Positions 54,598 to 64,000 of a stretch of DNA of 64,000 nt are shown one piece after another. Location of the stretch: positions 1-64,000 of the forward strand of contig CANLBM010000014.1 in NCBI GenBank assembly GCA_947488845.1, read 5' to 3'. The DNA comes from an uncultured Sphingomonadaceae bacterium. GTDB lineage: Bacteria > Pseudomonadota > Alphaproteobacteria > Sphingomonadales > Sphingomonadaceae. The position numbers and the translations under genes are program-made. The number at the start of each line of letters is the position of its first letter. Position 1 is the first letter of the stretch. The notes under the pieces are model-generated. The model saw only the letters and a list, made by a program, of their open reading frames with translations, was not told the DNA's origin and made no database searches.

Positions 54598-54616
54598 TTT
54601 TTCATGGCTCTATTTT
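54592..54616 (+). terminator. terminator of tRNA-Asn
   Basis: A perfect 7-bp stem GAGCCAT / ATGGCTC with loop TTTTC overlaps the 3' end of the tRNA and is followed by TATTTT. The first arm includes the encoded CCA, a common arrangement for tRNA terminators. Confidence 0.75.
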
Positions 54617-54925
54617 CTCCCAGATCAGACAGTTTCGTAAGAGACAATGGCTGTTAGTGCATTGCACTAGATATCTCTGTTCAGATAAGTCTCCTTTTTC
54701 CTGATAAACTTTACACACTTGACAGGGTTATAAAATATGATCTGCTGTGCGCCGAAACTGGCGGCACTGGCGCATTTTTCCATATGAGCTATGGCCTGAA
54801 AGCGTGCTGCACGCGGATGCGAGACTATAAGGGCGCTGATCCGTCATGGATTGAATCTATCACACGAGAGCTGCTGTAGGAAAGCCACCCAATATGAGCG
54901 ACCCTGTGACAAGCCGCGGAGATAT
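54617..54925. other. intergenic stretch without recognisable gene
   Basis: About 310 bp between the tRNA-Asn terminator and the GGDEF gene hold only tiny open frames (for example 54785-54880, 31 codons, unrecognised). A short palindrome TAGTGC-ATT-GCACTA is near 54655-54669. No second copy of the tRNA 3' end was seen, so it does not look like an element boundary. Confidence 0.5.
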
Positions 54926-56080
54926 TCAGGCCGCTTTGGCCAATGCGACCTGGTTCCGGCCGTTTCTCTTGGCGTGATACAAGGCCTTGTCCGCCCGATC
55001 CATCCCTTCGTGCAACGAATCGGTATCACTCAATATCGCCAGCCCGAAACTCGCGGTCACCTTGTCGTTGGAATCTAGTTCCGGATGCACGACAAAACGC
55101 AACGAGTCGCAAATATTCTGGGCCAGAAATTGCGCAGTTTCGACCGGCATCCACTGGGTCAGTACGGCGAACTCCTCACCACCGGTTCGCGCCACCTGGC
55201 CATATTCTTGACACAGCTCCATAGCCGTTTCCGCTATTCTCTGCAGCACCTTGTCGCCCGCTGCGTGGCCATATTGGTCATTGATCTGCTTGAAATGGTC
55301 GACGTCAAACAAGATAATCGTACGTACAAAAATCGCTCCCTGTTTCTCGCCCGGGCCGGCGGCGAACAATCCTTTCAGACCGCGCCGGTTCAGCATTCCC
55401 GTCAGAGGGTCCCGGTGGGACTCGGTGTGGAAATGCAGGACCATGGCATGACCGGCAGCGAAGAGCAGCACCATCGCCAGCGCTAGTGCCGCGATGCCGT
55501 TTGTCAGCTGGAATAGCCAGACATAGGTCGATTCCGTATAGCTTTGCTCGGTCAGCGGGTGACCGAGCACAATATTGATCGTTACGACCCGGATGACGAA
55601 CGTGGCAGCGACGGTTGCAATGACACCGAATAGCGCCCCGTCGATCAGTCTTGTGCCCGTCTTCCACAATGGCACCAGCGACAATGACAGCAAAAGCCCC
55701 GCCCCGGAATTGACCAGCAACGTTCGTGCGTAAATATCTGGCGCTACAAAGCTCAGCCATATCAGACCTGCCGTCGCCACTGTCAGACCAAGCCCGACCA
55801 TCTTGATGGGAAAGATTGCGTTGCACCTGATGTAAATCGCCTTGGCAATCGCGAGACTGAATATCCAGAACATGCCGGTCGAAAGAAAGATGAGGCCCAT
55901 CGGTGTCGAGGAGGTGCGTGTACTGGAGAGCATATAGGCCACGAACGCCGCAACATAGGCCAGACCAACCCATCCCGAAAATTTCTGGCTTTTGACCGAA
56001 AAATGGAGAACCCCGAAAACAAGCGCGAATAGTGCCAATATCAGGGTCGTTAATATATGAAAGTCAGAATTTCCGGACAT
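54926..56080 (-). CDS. membrane-bound diguanylate cyclase (GGDEF)
   Basis: The 384-residue protein has six to seven N-terminal transmembrane helices (residues 5-205). A GGDEF domain follows with an intact catalytic loop (RTGGEEF) and the substrate-binding IILFDVDHFKQINDQYGHAAGD. It should make c-di-GMP from GTP. The membrane part has no recognised sensor name. It complements the EAL protein and PilZ receptor encoded earlier in the window. Confidence 0.93.
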   Translation of the reverse strand: MSGNSDFHILTTLILALFALVFGVLHFSVKSQKFSGWVGLAYVAAFVAYMLSSTRTSSTPMGLIFLSTGMFWIFSLAIAKAIYIRCNAIFPIKMVGLGLTVATAGLIWLSFVAPDIYARTLLVNSGAGLLLSLSLVPLWKTGTRLIDGALFGVIATVAATFVIRVVTINIVLGHPLTEQSYTESTYVWLFQLTNGIAALALAMVLLFAAGHAMVLHFHTESHRDPLTGMLNRRGLKGLFAAGPGEKQGAIFVRTIILFDVDHFKQINDQYGHAAGDKVLQRIAETAMELCQEYGQVARTGGEEFAVLTQWMPVETAQFLAQNICDSLRFVVHPELDSNDKVTASFGLAILSDTDSLHEGMDRADKALYHAKRNGRNQVALAKAA

Positions 56081-56519
56081 TGGCCGCAGTCTAACAGGGA
56101 GCCTTCAATTAAAGGTTAACCGTATCGCTTTGGCAAAGGGTTCAGATCTGGAATGCTGGTAAAAATTGGTAACTTCCCGTCTTCGTGCGAACCCGACCGA
56201 TTTGGCGACGCGCCAAAACTTTACACCAATGGAATGTAATATTTTCCGTGACCTTTGCCCGAAAACCGCAAAATTCGGGCCTTTACCTGTCACACGCGAA
56301 CCGTCGAGTGTGACCTTTCATATTACCGTAGCGGTCAGGCAGCAACATGCGGACAACAGCGAGCAGCGTTCACTATCCGGATTATCAAAGAGCATGTCCC
56401 GCGTGTATCGCAAGAGCGGTCGTAACAATAAGCAAGCGGACCGCGTGTAGGACAGTGCTTTTCCTCCTTCCCCCTCGCGGGGTGAGGGAAAGCGCGGATG
56501 CTGCGACTGACAACCTTAT
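56081..56519. other. intergenic region with several inverted repeats, no gene seen
   Basis: The 439-bp gap between the GGDEF and TauE/SafE genes contains two consecutive perfect 7-bp inverted repeats. These are GCCCGAA/TTCGGGC (56257-56263 with 56274-56280) and GTCACAC/GTGTGAC (56289-56295 with 56308-56314). An imperfect GC-rich hairpin lies at 56467-56492, just beyond the TauE/SafE stop. An open frame on the plus strand (94 codons) has no protein-like features. The region could hold a small RNA, but no promoter was identified. Confidence 0.45.
56467..56492 (-). terminator. imperfect GC-rich hairpin after the TauE/SafE gene
   Basis: On the minus strand CTTTCCCTC pairs with GAGGGGGAAG with one bulge across a 7-nt loop, about 30 bp downstream of the stop at 56520. 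No clear T-tract follows, so terminator function is tentative. Confidence 0.35.
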
Positions 56520-57287
56520 TCAAACCCACAAAATCCTGACCGCCACATAGAGTATAAGTAATGCCGTCAGCCGCCGGATCCACATCTCCGGCAAGGCTTT
56601 GCTGGCCAATAGGCTGCCGATCTGACCCCCGAGCAGCACGCCTAGGAATAGCGGCCAATAGGCAAGGAGAGCTTCCCCTCCACTGCTCCATCCCGATTTC
56701 ATCAGTTGCCCTGCCAGACCTGCGATTGAATTGACCAGGATGAACGCGCTGGCGGTCGCGGCGATCCGGCGGCTGTCGGACCAGCGGGTGAGCAGCAGGA
56801 TCGGAGCGAGGAAGATGCCGCCGCCGATGCCGACCATGCCGGAGAGAAAGCCGATGCCGGTGCCGGTGGCGGGCGCGAACAGCCGGTGGCCTGTCCATTG
56901 TCCTCGGGGGGCGCTATCCCCTGCCCGCTTGATGAAAGGTTCGATGATCAGCAACAGGCCCGCTGCGGCGAGCGACAGGCCGAGCAGCAGCATGAAGCTC
57001 TGCTGTTCCAGCACCATGCGGCCGCCCAGCCATGCCGCTGGCACGGACAGCAGCAGGATTGGCCAGATTCTGGACCATTCGATCAGTCCTCGAGACTGGA
57101 AGCGGATGGTTCCGCCAGTCACAACGATGATATTGCAGAGCAGCGCAAGGACCGGCAACGCCCGATAGTCGAGCGCGGCCAGTGCCAACAGCGCGATATA
57201 GGTGGAACCTCCGCCAAAACCGACGCTGGCGTAGAGAGCGGCGGTTACCGCAAACAGCAGGGCCAGGCCGAGAATTGAAAAATCCAT
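56520..57287 (-). CDS. TauE/SafE (TSUP) family permease
   Basis: The 255-residue protein has eight predicted membrane helices in two homologous halves, with the family motif VGFGGGSTYIALLAL near the start and its counterpart MVGIGGGIFLAPILLL in the second half. TSUP proteins export sulfite, sulfoacetate or other organic anions; the substrate here is unknown. It precedes secA by 32 bp in map order but reads in the same direction downstream of it. Confidence 0.9.
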   Translation of the reverse strand: MDFSILGLALLFAVTAALYASVGFGGGSTYIALLALAALDYRALPVLALLCNIIVVTGGTIRFQSRGLIEWSRIWPILLLSVPAAWLGGRMVLEQQSFMLLLGLSLAAAGLLLIIEPFIKRAGDSAPRGQWTGHRLFAPATGTGIGFLSGMVGIGGGIFLAPILLLTRWSDSRRIAATASAFILVNSIAGLAGQLMKSGWSSGGEALLAYWPLFLGVLLGGQIGSLLASKALPEMWIRRLTALLILYVAVRILWV

Positions 57288-57319
57288 CTCAGTTCCCGCC
57301 TGGCACGCCGTGTTTCAGA

Positions 57320-60052
57320 TCAGAACTTGCCGTGGCAATGCTTATATTTGCGTCCCGAACCACAGGGGCATGGCGCATTGCGGCTGACATTGGCGCCTTC
57401 GGCTAGATTGTCCAACTGTCCGGATTGTCGTGGCGGCAAAGTTGTGGAAACCGTTCCTCGCGTGCCGCCATCGATATCATTGCTATTATCTTCGCCGGTC
57501 AGCGGATCGATATGCGTGGTCAGGAAATCCGGCAATTCAGGCAGGTCCGGCACAACAAGTTCATCCTGCCGGTGAAATTCACTGACAGCGATCGTCTTGG
57601 TCACACCTTCGCGGATAATTTCCAGCATCCGTTCGAACAGGCCAAAGGCTTCCTGCTTATATTCGTCGAGCGGCTTTTTCTGGGCATAGGCGCGCAGGAA
57701 AACCACCTGTCGCAACGCATCCAGCGTAGCCAGATGTTCTTTCCAGTGATGGTCGAGCAATTCGAGCAGGATCGATTTTTCGATCTGTGCCCAGACACCG
57801 GGCTTGTCGCCTTCGACCTGCGCCATCTTGGCTTCAAACTCGGCATCAGCCATATCGGAGAGGCGGGTTTCGATAATTTCCGGTTCCAGCGCGTCTTCCT
57901 GCATCCAGCTGGCAAAATCAGGCTTTAGATTCAGCACTTCCTCAACACGGGTTTTCAGACCCTCAATATCCCATTGTTCAGGATAGGAACCGGGCGGGCA
58001 CGCATCGGCGACAATCGCATTGACGGTTTCGTGCCGCATATCCTCGACGACATCGCCGACCGTTTCCGCATCCATGATTTCCGAGCGCTGTTCGTAGATC
58101 ACCTTGCGCTGGTCGTTCATCACGTCATCATATTCGACAACCTGCTTGCGCGCTTCATAGTTCCGCGCCTCAACCTTTTTCTGTGCTGTTTCAATGGCCT
58201 TAGACAGCCATTTGCCACCGATTGCTTCGCCGTCCTCGAGATTCTTGTTCATCATCTTGGCAAACATCGTTTCGGTGCCGAAGATGCGCAGCAGATCGTC
58301 TTCGAGGCAGAGATAGAAGCGGCTCAGTCCGGGATCGCCCTGGCGACCGGAGCGGCCGCGCAGCTGGTTATCGATCCGGCGGCTTTCGTGCCGCTCGGTG
58401 CCGAGAACGAACAGACCGCCGGCCGCTCTCACCTCTTCGCGCAGCGCCCGCACTTCTTCTTCGATCTTGGCGATGGCCTTGACCCGTTCCGGCCCTTCTT
58501 CCATGTCGGCAAGTTCTTCCTCGATCCTGAAATCGATATTGCCGCCGAGCTGGATATCGGTGCCGCGGCCAGCCATGTTGGTCGCGATCGTCACCGCGCC
58601 GGGAGAACCGGCCTGCGCCACAATATGCGCTTCCTGTTCGTGGAAGCGGGCGTTGAGGACGTTATGCTTCACGCCTTCCTTGTTCAGGAAGTCCGAGAGC
58701 AGTTCGGATTTTTCGATCGAAACAGTGCCGACCAATACCGGCTGCCCCTTATCGCTGTGTTCCTTGACGGTTTTTGCGATGGCGGCAAATTTGTCGAGCG
58801 TATTCTTGTAAAACTCGTCGTTTTCGTCGATCCGCAGCACCGGCTTGTTGGTCGGAATGGTGACGACATTCATCTTGTAGATTTCGAAAAATTCTGCCGC
58901 TTCGGTTTCTGCGGTACCGGTCATGCCGCCCAATTTGGGATACATACGAAAATAATTCTGGAAGGTAATCGATGCCATGGTCTGGTTTTCCGGCTCGATC
59001 TGCACCCCTTCTTTCGCTTCGACCGCCTGGTGCAAGCCATTGGACCAACGCCGCCCCTCCATCATCCGGCCGGTAAATTCATCGATGATGATGACCTTGC
59101 CTTCCTTGACGATATAGTCGGTATCACGCTTGCGCATGACATTGGCCATCAAAGCCTGGTTCAGATGGTGGACGACCTGGGTATTCTCGAAATCATAGAG
59201 ATTGTCGCCAACCAGCAGACCGGCTTCCTCGAGCAGGCGTTCCGCCTTTTCCGTGCCATCCTCGGTCAGCGAGATATTGCGGGTCTTCTCGTCCTTTTCA
59301 TAATCGTCTTCGGTGATATTCTGAACCACCGCGTTGACCTGCAAATAGAGATCGGATTTGTCATCGGTCGGCCCCGAAATGATCAAAGGTGTCCGGGCTT
59401 CGTCGATCAGGATCGAATCGACCTCATCGACAATCGCGAAGTTGAACGGCCGCTGGACCATCTGGGCGCGTTCGTGCTTCATATTATCGCGCAGATAATC
59501 AAAGCCGAATTCATTATTGGTGCCGTAGGTTATATCGGCCGCATAGGCTGCCCGGCGTTTGTCCTCGCCAAGGTTGGGTACGATCACGCCGACTTCCAGA
59601 CCCAGGAAATTATAGACCTGACTCATCCATTCCGCATCGCGGCGGGCCAGATAGTCATTGACGGTGACAACATGCACGCCCTTGCCGCCGATTGCATTGA
59701 GGTAACAAGCGAGCGTCGCGACCAGGGTTTTACCTTCGCCGGTCCGCATTTCGGCGATTTCGCCACGATGGAGCACGATGCCGCCGATCAGCTGCACATC
59801 ATAATGGCGCTGTCCCAGGGTCCGTTTGGCCGCTTCGCGTACGACCGCGAAAGCTTCCGGCAGGATGTCGTCGAGCGATTCCCCACCAGCGGCACGTTCC
59901 TTGAAATACAACGTCTTCGCAGCGAGTTCTTCGTCGGAAAGAGGTTCGATCGCAGGCTCGAACGCGTTGACCGCGTCGACCACTTTTTGCATCGATTTTA
60001 CGTACCGGTCGTTGGCTGAACCGAATATGGATTTGGCAATACCGCCGAGCAT
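57320..60052 (-). CDS. secA: preprotein translocase ATPase SecA
   Basis: The 910-residue protein is taken from the ATG at 60052. Walker [12 protein letters not shown] and the [23 protein letters not shown] segment mark the first nucleotide-binding domain. A preprotein cross-linking domain, the second ATPase half ([11 protein letters not shown]) and a helical scaffold follow. The C-terminal zinc motif [13 protein letters not shown] binds SecB and lipids. It drives Sec-dependent export. Confidence 0.98.
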   Translation of the reverse strand: MLGGIAKSIFGSANDRYVKSMQKVVDAVNAFEPAIEPLSDEELAAKTLYFKERAAGGESLDDILPEAFAVVREAAKRTLGQRHYDVQLIGGIVLHRGEIAEMRTGEGKTLVATLACYLNAIGGKGVHVVTVNDYLARRDAEWMSQVYNFLGLEVGVIVPNLGEDKRRAAYAADITYGTNNEFGFDYLRDNMKHERAQMVQRPFNFAIVDEVDSILIDEARTPLIISGPTDDKSDLYLQVNAVVQNITEDDYEKDEKTRNISLTEDGTEKAERLLEEAGLLVGDNLYDFENTQVVHHLNQALMANVMRKRDTDYIVKEGKVIIIDEFTGRMMEGRRWSNGLHQAVEAKEGVQIEPENQTMASITFQNYFRMYPKLGGMTGTAETEAAEFFEIYKMNVVTIPTNKPVLRIDENDEFYKNTLDKFAAIAKTVKEHSDKGQPVLVGTVSIEKSELLSDFLNKEGVKHNVLNARFHEQEAHIVAQAGSPGAVTIATNMAGRGTDIQLGGNIDFRIEEELADMEEGPERVKAIAKIEEEVRALREEVRAAGGLFVLGTERHESRRIDNQLRGRSGRQGDPGLSRFYLCLEDDLLRIFGTETMFAKMMNKNLEDGEAIGGKWLSKAIETAQKKVEARNYEARKQVVEYDDVMNDQRKVIYEQRSEIMDAETVGDVVEDMRHETVNAIVADACPPGSYPEQWDIEGLKTRVEEVLNLKPDFASWMQEDALEPEIIETRLSDMADAEFEAKMAQVEGDKPGVWAQIEKSILLELLDHHWKEHLATLDALRQVVFLRAYAQKKPLDEYKQEAFGLFERMLEIIREGVTKTIAVSEFHRQDELVVPDLPELPDFLTTHIDPLTGEDNSNDIDGGTRGTVSTTLPPRQSGQLDNLAEGANVSRNAPCPCGSGRKYKHCHGKF

Positions 60053-60122
60053 GATGTTTTCCAATTTGTAGATTTTTCCGGCCGATAGGCCGCCGCGAAC
60101 AGGATGAATTTGGGAAGAATTT

Positions 60123-60144
60123 CTTGCCGTTCAATAGCGGCAAG
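60123..60144 (-). terminator. hairpin after the small exported protein gene
   Basis: A 7-bp perfect stem CTTGCCG / CGGCAAG with an 8-nt loop lies 13 bp downstream of the stop at 60158 on the minus strand, followed by AAATTCTT. It may separate this gene from secA. Confidence 0.4.
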
Positions 60145-60157
60145 GCCGGAAATGGCG

Positions 60158-60484
60158 CTAGGGGGCACCTTCTTCATGTTCCAGCTTGTCGCCATCTTCA
60201 TCGCGCATCGTGGCGACGACCCAGACGGGTGTTTTGCTACCGGCTTTGGAGATCGCGCGTGGCGCCGAAACGCAGGCTGCAGCCACTGCGCAGGATTGAT
60301 GATCCGGTGAGACAAGTCCTGCAATTTCGATGGACGACGATGGATCGACGATAGCCGCTTCCGACAGATTGGCAGCGCTTCCCAATTCCGGCACCATGCG
60401 TTCTGCAGCCGCAGCCGACGCAGGCACGGCCAGGCCGACAGCGTTGAATAGCAGCAACATAAAACTTGCAAAATATGCGTTCAT
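60158..60484 (-). CDS. small exported protein of unknown function
   Basis: The 108-residue product is taken from the ATG at 60484, eight bases after GAGG. A convincing signal peptide (residues 1-25, ending VPASAAAA) is followed by a short mature region with two Cys (SCAVAAACVSA) and an acidic C-terminus (MRDEDGDKLEHEEGAP). No family is recognised. It is divergent from argJ and upstream of secA. Confidence 0.65.
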   Translation of the reverse strand: MNAYFASFMLLLFNAVGLAVPASAAAAERMVPELGSAANLSEAAIVDPSSSIEIAGLVSPDHQSCAVAAACVSAPRAISKAGSKTPVWVVATMRDEDGDKLEHEEGAP

Positions 60485-60543
60485 GGACAAGGCCTCGTCA
60501 ATATCAGCGCGTTCTATCAAAACATTGTATAAAGGCAAGTTAA

Positions 60544-61773
60544 GTGTCGGACAAACTTTCGCCTCTGGCTCCAGCAATTTCCCCCGCATTACCCGATATT
60601 GCGGGCGTAACCAGCCGCATAGCCCGCGCCCGCTACAAGGATTGGGACCGCTGCGATCTGACCTTTGTCGAATTGGCAGCAGGAACATCGGTCGCCGGGG
60701 TGCTGACGCAAAGCAAATGTCCCTCGCCCGAAGTCGAATATTGCCGGGAAGCGCTCGCGGGCGGCAAGGCGCGCGGTCTGGTCGTCAACGCCGGCAATGC
60801 CAATGCCTTTACCGGCGCACGGGGCAAGGCTGCGGTGCAGAAAATATTGTCGCTGGCCGCGGCCCATCTCGGATGCCCGGACCATGAAATATTCGTCTCC
60901 TCGACCGGCGTGATCGGTGTACCGCTGCCGCAGGACAAGGCGGAGGCGGGTCTGAAAGCGGTGTTCGAGGCCGACCCCTGCAGCTGGGAAGATGCCGCTG
61001 CAACGATCATGACCACCGATACTTTCCCGAAGATGGCGACCACTAGCGCTGTCGTCGGCGGCCAGACCGTCCATCTCAACGGAATCATCAAGGGATCCGG
61101 CATGATTGCGCCGGACATGGCGACGATGCTCGGCTATATTTTCACCGATGCCACCGTGGAAGCCGGTTTTCTGCAGGAGATGCTGAGCGCGGCGACAGCC
61201 AAAAGTTTCAACTGCATTACCGTGGACAGCGATACGTCGACCAGCGACACCGTGCTGGCCTTTGCCACGGGTCAGAATGCAACCCCTGCCCTGACGTCGT
61301 TCGATGACGAGGGCGCAGATGCCTTTCAGGCTGCGCTTGCCGATCTGTGCATGCAAATGGCGCATCTGGTCGTTCGCGACGGCGAAGGCGCGAGCAAGTT
61401 CATCGAAATCGCGGTAACCGGCGCGGACAGCGACTACAGCGCCAAGCGCATCGCCCTGTCGATCGCCAACTCGCCTTTGGTCAAGACCGCCATTGCCGGA
61501 GAAGACGCCAATTGGGGGCGGGTAGTCATGGCCGTCGGCAAGGCCGGCGAACCGGCCGACCGCGACCGGCTGGCAATCGGCTTTGGCGGGGTCACCGTGG
61601 CGCGCGACGGTCTGGTCGTGCCGGATTATGACGAAGCACCCGTCGCCGCCCACCTCCGGGGGAGCGAAATCGATATCGCCGTCGATATCGGGCTGGGCAA
61701 CGGCAGGGCAACGGTCTGGACCTGCGATCTGACCCACGGCTATATCGATATCAACGCCGACTACAGGAGCTAG
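60544..61773 (+). CDS. argJ: bifunctional ornithine acetyltransferase / N-acetylglutamate synthase
   Basis: The 409-residue protein starts at a GTG. It contains the autocleavage motif GMIAPDMATML, with Thr194 becoming the N-terminal nucleophile of the beta chain. It also has STGVIGVPLP (oxyanion region) and NSPLVKTAIAGEDANWGR. It transfers acetyl groups from N-acetylornithine to glutamate in arginine synthesis. The next gene starts 3 bp after its stop. Confidence 0.97.
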   Translation: MSDKLSPLAPAISPALPDIAGVTSRIARARYKDWDRCDLTFVELAAGTSVAGVLTQSKCPSPEVEYCREALAGGKARGLVVNAGNANAFTGARGKAAVQKILSLAAAHLGCPDHEIFVSSTGVIGVPLPQDKAEAGLKAVFEADPCSWEDAAATIMTTDTFPKMATTSAVVGGQTVHLNGIIKGSGMIAPDMATMLGYIFTDATVEAGFLQEMLSAATAKSFNCITVDSDTSTSDTVLAFATGQNATPALTSFDDEGADAFQAALADLCMQMAHLVVRDGEGASKFIEIAVTGADSDYSAKRIALSIANSPLVKTAIAGEDANWGRVVMAVGKAGEPADRDRLAIGFGGVTVARDGLVVPDYDEAPVAAHLRGSEIDIAVDIGLGNGRATVWTCDLTHGYIDINADYRS

Positions 61774-61776
61774 ACC

Positions 61777-62583
61777 ATGCATCCCCTTTATCAGCCCGTT
61801 CTCGACATCATCGAGGATGCGTCGCGCGATATCGTGATGCCCCATTACCAGAATCTGAAATCGCACCAGATTGACGAGAAGACGCCCGGTGATCTGGTGA
61901 CGGTCGCGGACAAGCTCAGCGAGGAATATATTGCCGGGGCGTTGTCAGCATTGCTGCCGGAAACCAAGATTGTCGGCGAGGAAGCCTTTGCCGCCGATGA
62001 ATCGGTACTGGATCAGTTGGCCGACGGTCAGGTCTGTATTATCGATCCGATTGACGGGACTGGCAATTATGCCGCTGGACGGGGTCCATTCGGGATCATG
62101 ATCGCTCTGGTCGAACAGAATGAAACCGTGGCAGGCTGGCTCTTTGACCCGCTAACCGGGCGCATCTGCCATGCGAACAGAAATGGTGGCGCTTTTATAA
62201 ACGGAGATCGGGTTACGGTGGCGAGGGATCATCCCGAGAGACCGGTGGCCGCTCTGGCAACCGGTTTCATGACGCCCGAGGAGCGGGACATATTATTGGC
62301 CACAGCCGAACCTCATTATGAAATAGTCGATATTCCGCGCTGCGCCGCCGAACAATATCCGAGACTCGTGCAAGGAACCAACCATATTTCGGTGTTCCAG
62401 CGCACCCTGCCCTGGGACCATGCGTCGGGGGTGTTGTTCCTCAACGAAGCCGGAGGAAAATGCGCGCGGTGGGATGGTTCGGACTATCGTCCTGCCGACC
62501 GCAGGAAGGGGCTACTCGGCGCTTCGTCACCGAAACTCTGGGACGAAGCAGCCGAGCGGCTTGGGGAAATTTTCAGAAATTAG
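61777..62583 (+). CDS. inositol monophosphatase family protein
   Basis: The 268-residue protein has metal-binding motifs GEEAF (Glu68/69) and DPIDGTGNY (Asp90, Asp93) and the third-site Asp in [10 protein letters not shown]. Family members act on inositol phosphates, histidinol phosphate or PAP. The pairing with argJ gives no clear substrate. The motifs and length are complete. Its stop overlaps trxA in the convergent direction (TTAG). Confidence 0.92.
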   Translation: MHPLYQPVLDIIEDASRDIVMPHYQNLKSHQIDEKTPGDLVTVADKLSEEYIAGALSALLPETKIVGEEAFAADESVLDQLADGQVCIIDPIDGTGNYAAGRGPFGIMIALVEQNETVAGWLFDPLTGRICHANRNGGAFINGDRVTVARDHPERPVAALATGFMTPEERDILLATAEPHYEIVDIPRCAAEQYPRLVQGTNHISVFQRTLPWDHASGVLFLNEAGGKCARWDGSDYRPADRRKGLLGASSPKLWDEAAERLGEIFRN

Positions 62584-62906
62584 GCAGGGAGGCTGGATTC
62601 GAGCCATGCCTTGAGCTGGCTTTTCGGAGCCGCGCCAACCTTGGTTTCAACCGGCACACCGTTGTTGAACAGGATCATGGTCGGAATGCCTCGTACGCCA
62701 TATTTCGCAGGCGCATCCGGGCTGTCATCGATGTTGAGCTTGGCAATGGTTACCTTGCCGAGCAGCTCATCGCTTATTTCTTCGAGCGCGGGGCCGATCA
62801 TTTTGCACGGGCCGCACCATTCTGCCCAGAAGTCGACAAGTACGGGGCCGTCTGCCTTCAGGACATCGCCTTCAAAACTTGCGTCGGTAATTGCTTTGGT
62901 AGCCAT
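62580..62906 (-). CDS. trxA: thioredoxin
   Basis: The 108-residue protein has the WCGPC active site (Trp30 to Cys34), the cis-Pro loop RGIPTM and the normal thioredoxin length. It is a cytoplasmic disulfide reductase. In Alphaproteobacteria trxA commonly follows addA, as here. Confidence 0.97.
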   Translation of the reverse strand: MATKAITDASFEGDVLKADGPVLVDFWAEWCGPCKMIGPALEEISDELLGKVTIAKLNIDDSPDAPAKYGVRGIPTMILFNNGVPVETKVGAAPKSQLKAWLESSLPA

Positions 62907-62981
62907 AACGAATCTCCAATTGTTCTTGCTCTATTTAGGTATGGAAGGGCCCCTGCTCAAGCGCAGTGGCGGAAAGGAATT

Positions 62982-64000
62982 TCATATCAGCTCAAAGCCG
63001 GGCTTGTGCCGGTCGATCAGATCAGCGGAAAGCGCCAGCATTTGCGGGCCGTGCGAATAAAGCAGGCCCGCCTTGATCGGACGATCCGGAAATATCTTTT
63101 CGAGCGCCGCTACATAGGCTGCCATCTGTCGCAGATAGGCGACCGGAGCCTCTTCCGCACTCTCGGGAACCCGGCGGCCGGTTTTGAAATCGACGACATA
63201 AATCTGATCATCGGCGATCAGCAGTCGGTCGACCGTGCCGGATATAACATGTTCACCGACAACTGCAGCAATTGGCGCTTCTGCAAGGCTTTCCGGGGCA
63301 AATAGAGCCGACCATATAGAATTGTCCATGACTGCCAGAACCGTCTTGATGATCTCTGCACGGCGAGCCGGGTCGGCGATCTGCTTCTGCTTTTCCAGCC
63401 ACCGGTCGGCGACATCCATCCGGCGTTCCGGTACGATATTCGGCAAGCGCTGGAACAGGCTGTGCAGCAATATGCCGCGTTCGGCAGCATCGCGCATGGT
63501 CAGGTCCGGTGGCGGGTTGCTGGCATCATCGGGGCCGAGATGCGAGGGCGTCAGGGGTCGCGGTGGGCGCGATTCTTCCGGTGCGGCGCGGAATAGCCAG
63601 TCCGGTGGTGGCGATTGGCCGACATCCTCAGCGCTACCAGAGTCGATAGCAGAGGAAGTCGTAGGCTTGTTCCGGCTCTCTGTCCGATACTGCCGCACCG
63701 CGAACCAGTCCGGATCTTCCTGCCAGTCACTACCCAGCGCGATCATGCCTCTTTCCATCGCACCATACCAGCTCAGCTCGGGCACTTCGCCCTTTGCCCT
63801 TGGTCCCAGAACACCCGCAACCACCAGATGCTCTTCCGCCCGGGTCATCGCGACGTAGAGCAGCCGCCAATGTTCTTCCATCGCGACCTTGTCGGCATAG
63901 TCGGCATGTTCGGCCAAGATGCCGACACGTTCCGCCTTGCGAACCGGAACCACCGGATATTCGAGTTCCAGACCGGTCCCCTCGCCGAGTTTGATATTGA
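62982..64000 (-). CDS. addA: double-strand break repair helicase-nuclease AddA, C-terminal part
   Basis: The frame stays open to the right edge, so the 5' part is missing. The visible residues include the late UvrD-type helicase motif region (EEHWRLLYVAMTRAEEHLVV, motif VI). A C-terminal PD-(D/E)xK nuclease follows (GTVDRLLIADDQIYVVDFKTGR, with the Asp and Lys of the nuclease site). With AddB it processes double-strand breaks for RecA loading. trxA follows 75 bp downstream. Confidence 0.93.
   Translation of the reverse strand, partial: NIKLGEGTGLELEYPVVPVRKAERVGILAEHADYADKVAMEEHWRLLYVAMTRAEEHLVVAGVLGPRAKGEVPELSWYGAMERGMIALGSDWQEDPDWFAVRQYRTESRNKPTTSSAIDSGSAEDVGQSPPPDWLFRAAPEESRPPRPLTPSHLGPDDASNPPPDLTMRDAAERGILLHSLFQRLPNIVPERRMDVADRWLEKQKQIADPARRAEIIKTVLAVMDNSIWSALFAPESLAEAPIAAVVGEHVISGTVDRLLIADDQIYVVDFKTGRRVPESAEEAPVAYLRQMAAYVAALEKIFPDRPIKAGLLYSHGPQMLALSADLIDRHKPGFELI

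Noticed and set aside
54523-54925. tRNA-Asn and its downstream gap as a second island attachment site
   Set aside because: No integrase, no repeated tRNA 3' end and no foreign gene follow; only tiny unrecognised frames.
56166-56450. A 94-codon plus-strand open frame in the gap between the GGDEF and TauE/SafE genes
   Set aside because: It runs through the inverted repeats, has no ribosome site, and its composition is not protein-like.
59998-60471. A 157-codon minus-strand frame overlapping the secA start and the small exported protein gene
   Set aside because: It is Cys/Arg/Pro-rich and overlaps a better candidate with a signal peptide and ribosome site in another frame.

Overview
The window looks like a 64 kb piece of the chromosome of an alphaproteobacterium of the order Sphingomonadales, probably Sphingomonadaceae of the Sphingorhabdus/Parasphingorhabdus type (genus uncertain). 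Reasons: PdhA-PdhB encoded as separate subunits with a lipoyl domain fused to the N-terminus of PdhB, a folate-type TrmFO, a yqeY-dnaG-rpoD cluster beside carA, long K/P/A-rich N-termini, and two families of short dispersed palindromes that start with CCGTTCGT. Coding density is very high. Most genes are housekeeping genes in short operons whose starts and stops overlap.

Layout. 1-2.1 kb: the tRNA-proximal end of an integrated element. It holds a tyrosine recombinase with a damaged-looking C-terminus and a 12-bp direct-repeat array, and abuts tRNA-Pro(TGG). 2.1-8.9 kb: a second tRNA (CAT anticodon), a WalW-type deacetylase, an unusual histidine kinase, an Lrp regulator, a periplasmic TPR protein, YaaA and a short-chain dehydrogenase. 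9-15 kb: gyrA, a REP-like doublet, a TauD-like dioxygenase, a YhhN lysoplasmalogenase, trmFO and an EF-hand protein. 15-19.5 kb: a squalene/phytoene-synthase-like protein and a TadG/TadE/TadE pilus cluster. 19.5-24 kb: pdhB, pdhA, ftsB and eno. 24-26 kb: a five-gene stress-type cluster (DUF883-like, YqjE-like, DUF3618-like, DUF4170) behind a possible EcfG promoter. 26-33 kb: rhomboid protease, greA, carB, a two-gene AT-richer cassette, rraB and carA. 33-38 kb: yqeY, a GIY-YIG nuclease gene bracketed by REP-like repeats, dnaG and rpoD. 38-50.5 kb: MoxR/VWA pair, a WYL-like small protein behind a 27-bp palindrome, NamZ and DOMON proteins, tyrS, PilZ, recG, sdhE and mfd. 50.5-64 kb: an EAL protein, moaA, nadK, tRNA-Asn, a GGDEF protein, a TauE/SafE permease, secA, argJ, an inositol-monophosphatase family protein, trxA and the C-terminal part of AddA, cut by the window edge.

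The regions that stand out are: (1) the REP / GIY-YIG gene / REP-doublet element wedged between yqeY and dnaG, whose palindrome encodes the nuclease tail and ends 12 bp before the dnaG start codon; (2) the two small genes inserted inside the carA-rraB-carB operon; (3) the decayed-looking integrase with its 12-bp repeats; (4) the 27-bp operator-like palindrome at 41.2 kb. No CRISPR array, rRNA gene or classical insertion sequence was seen.
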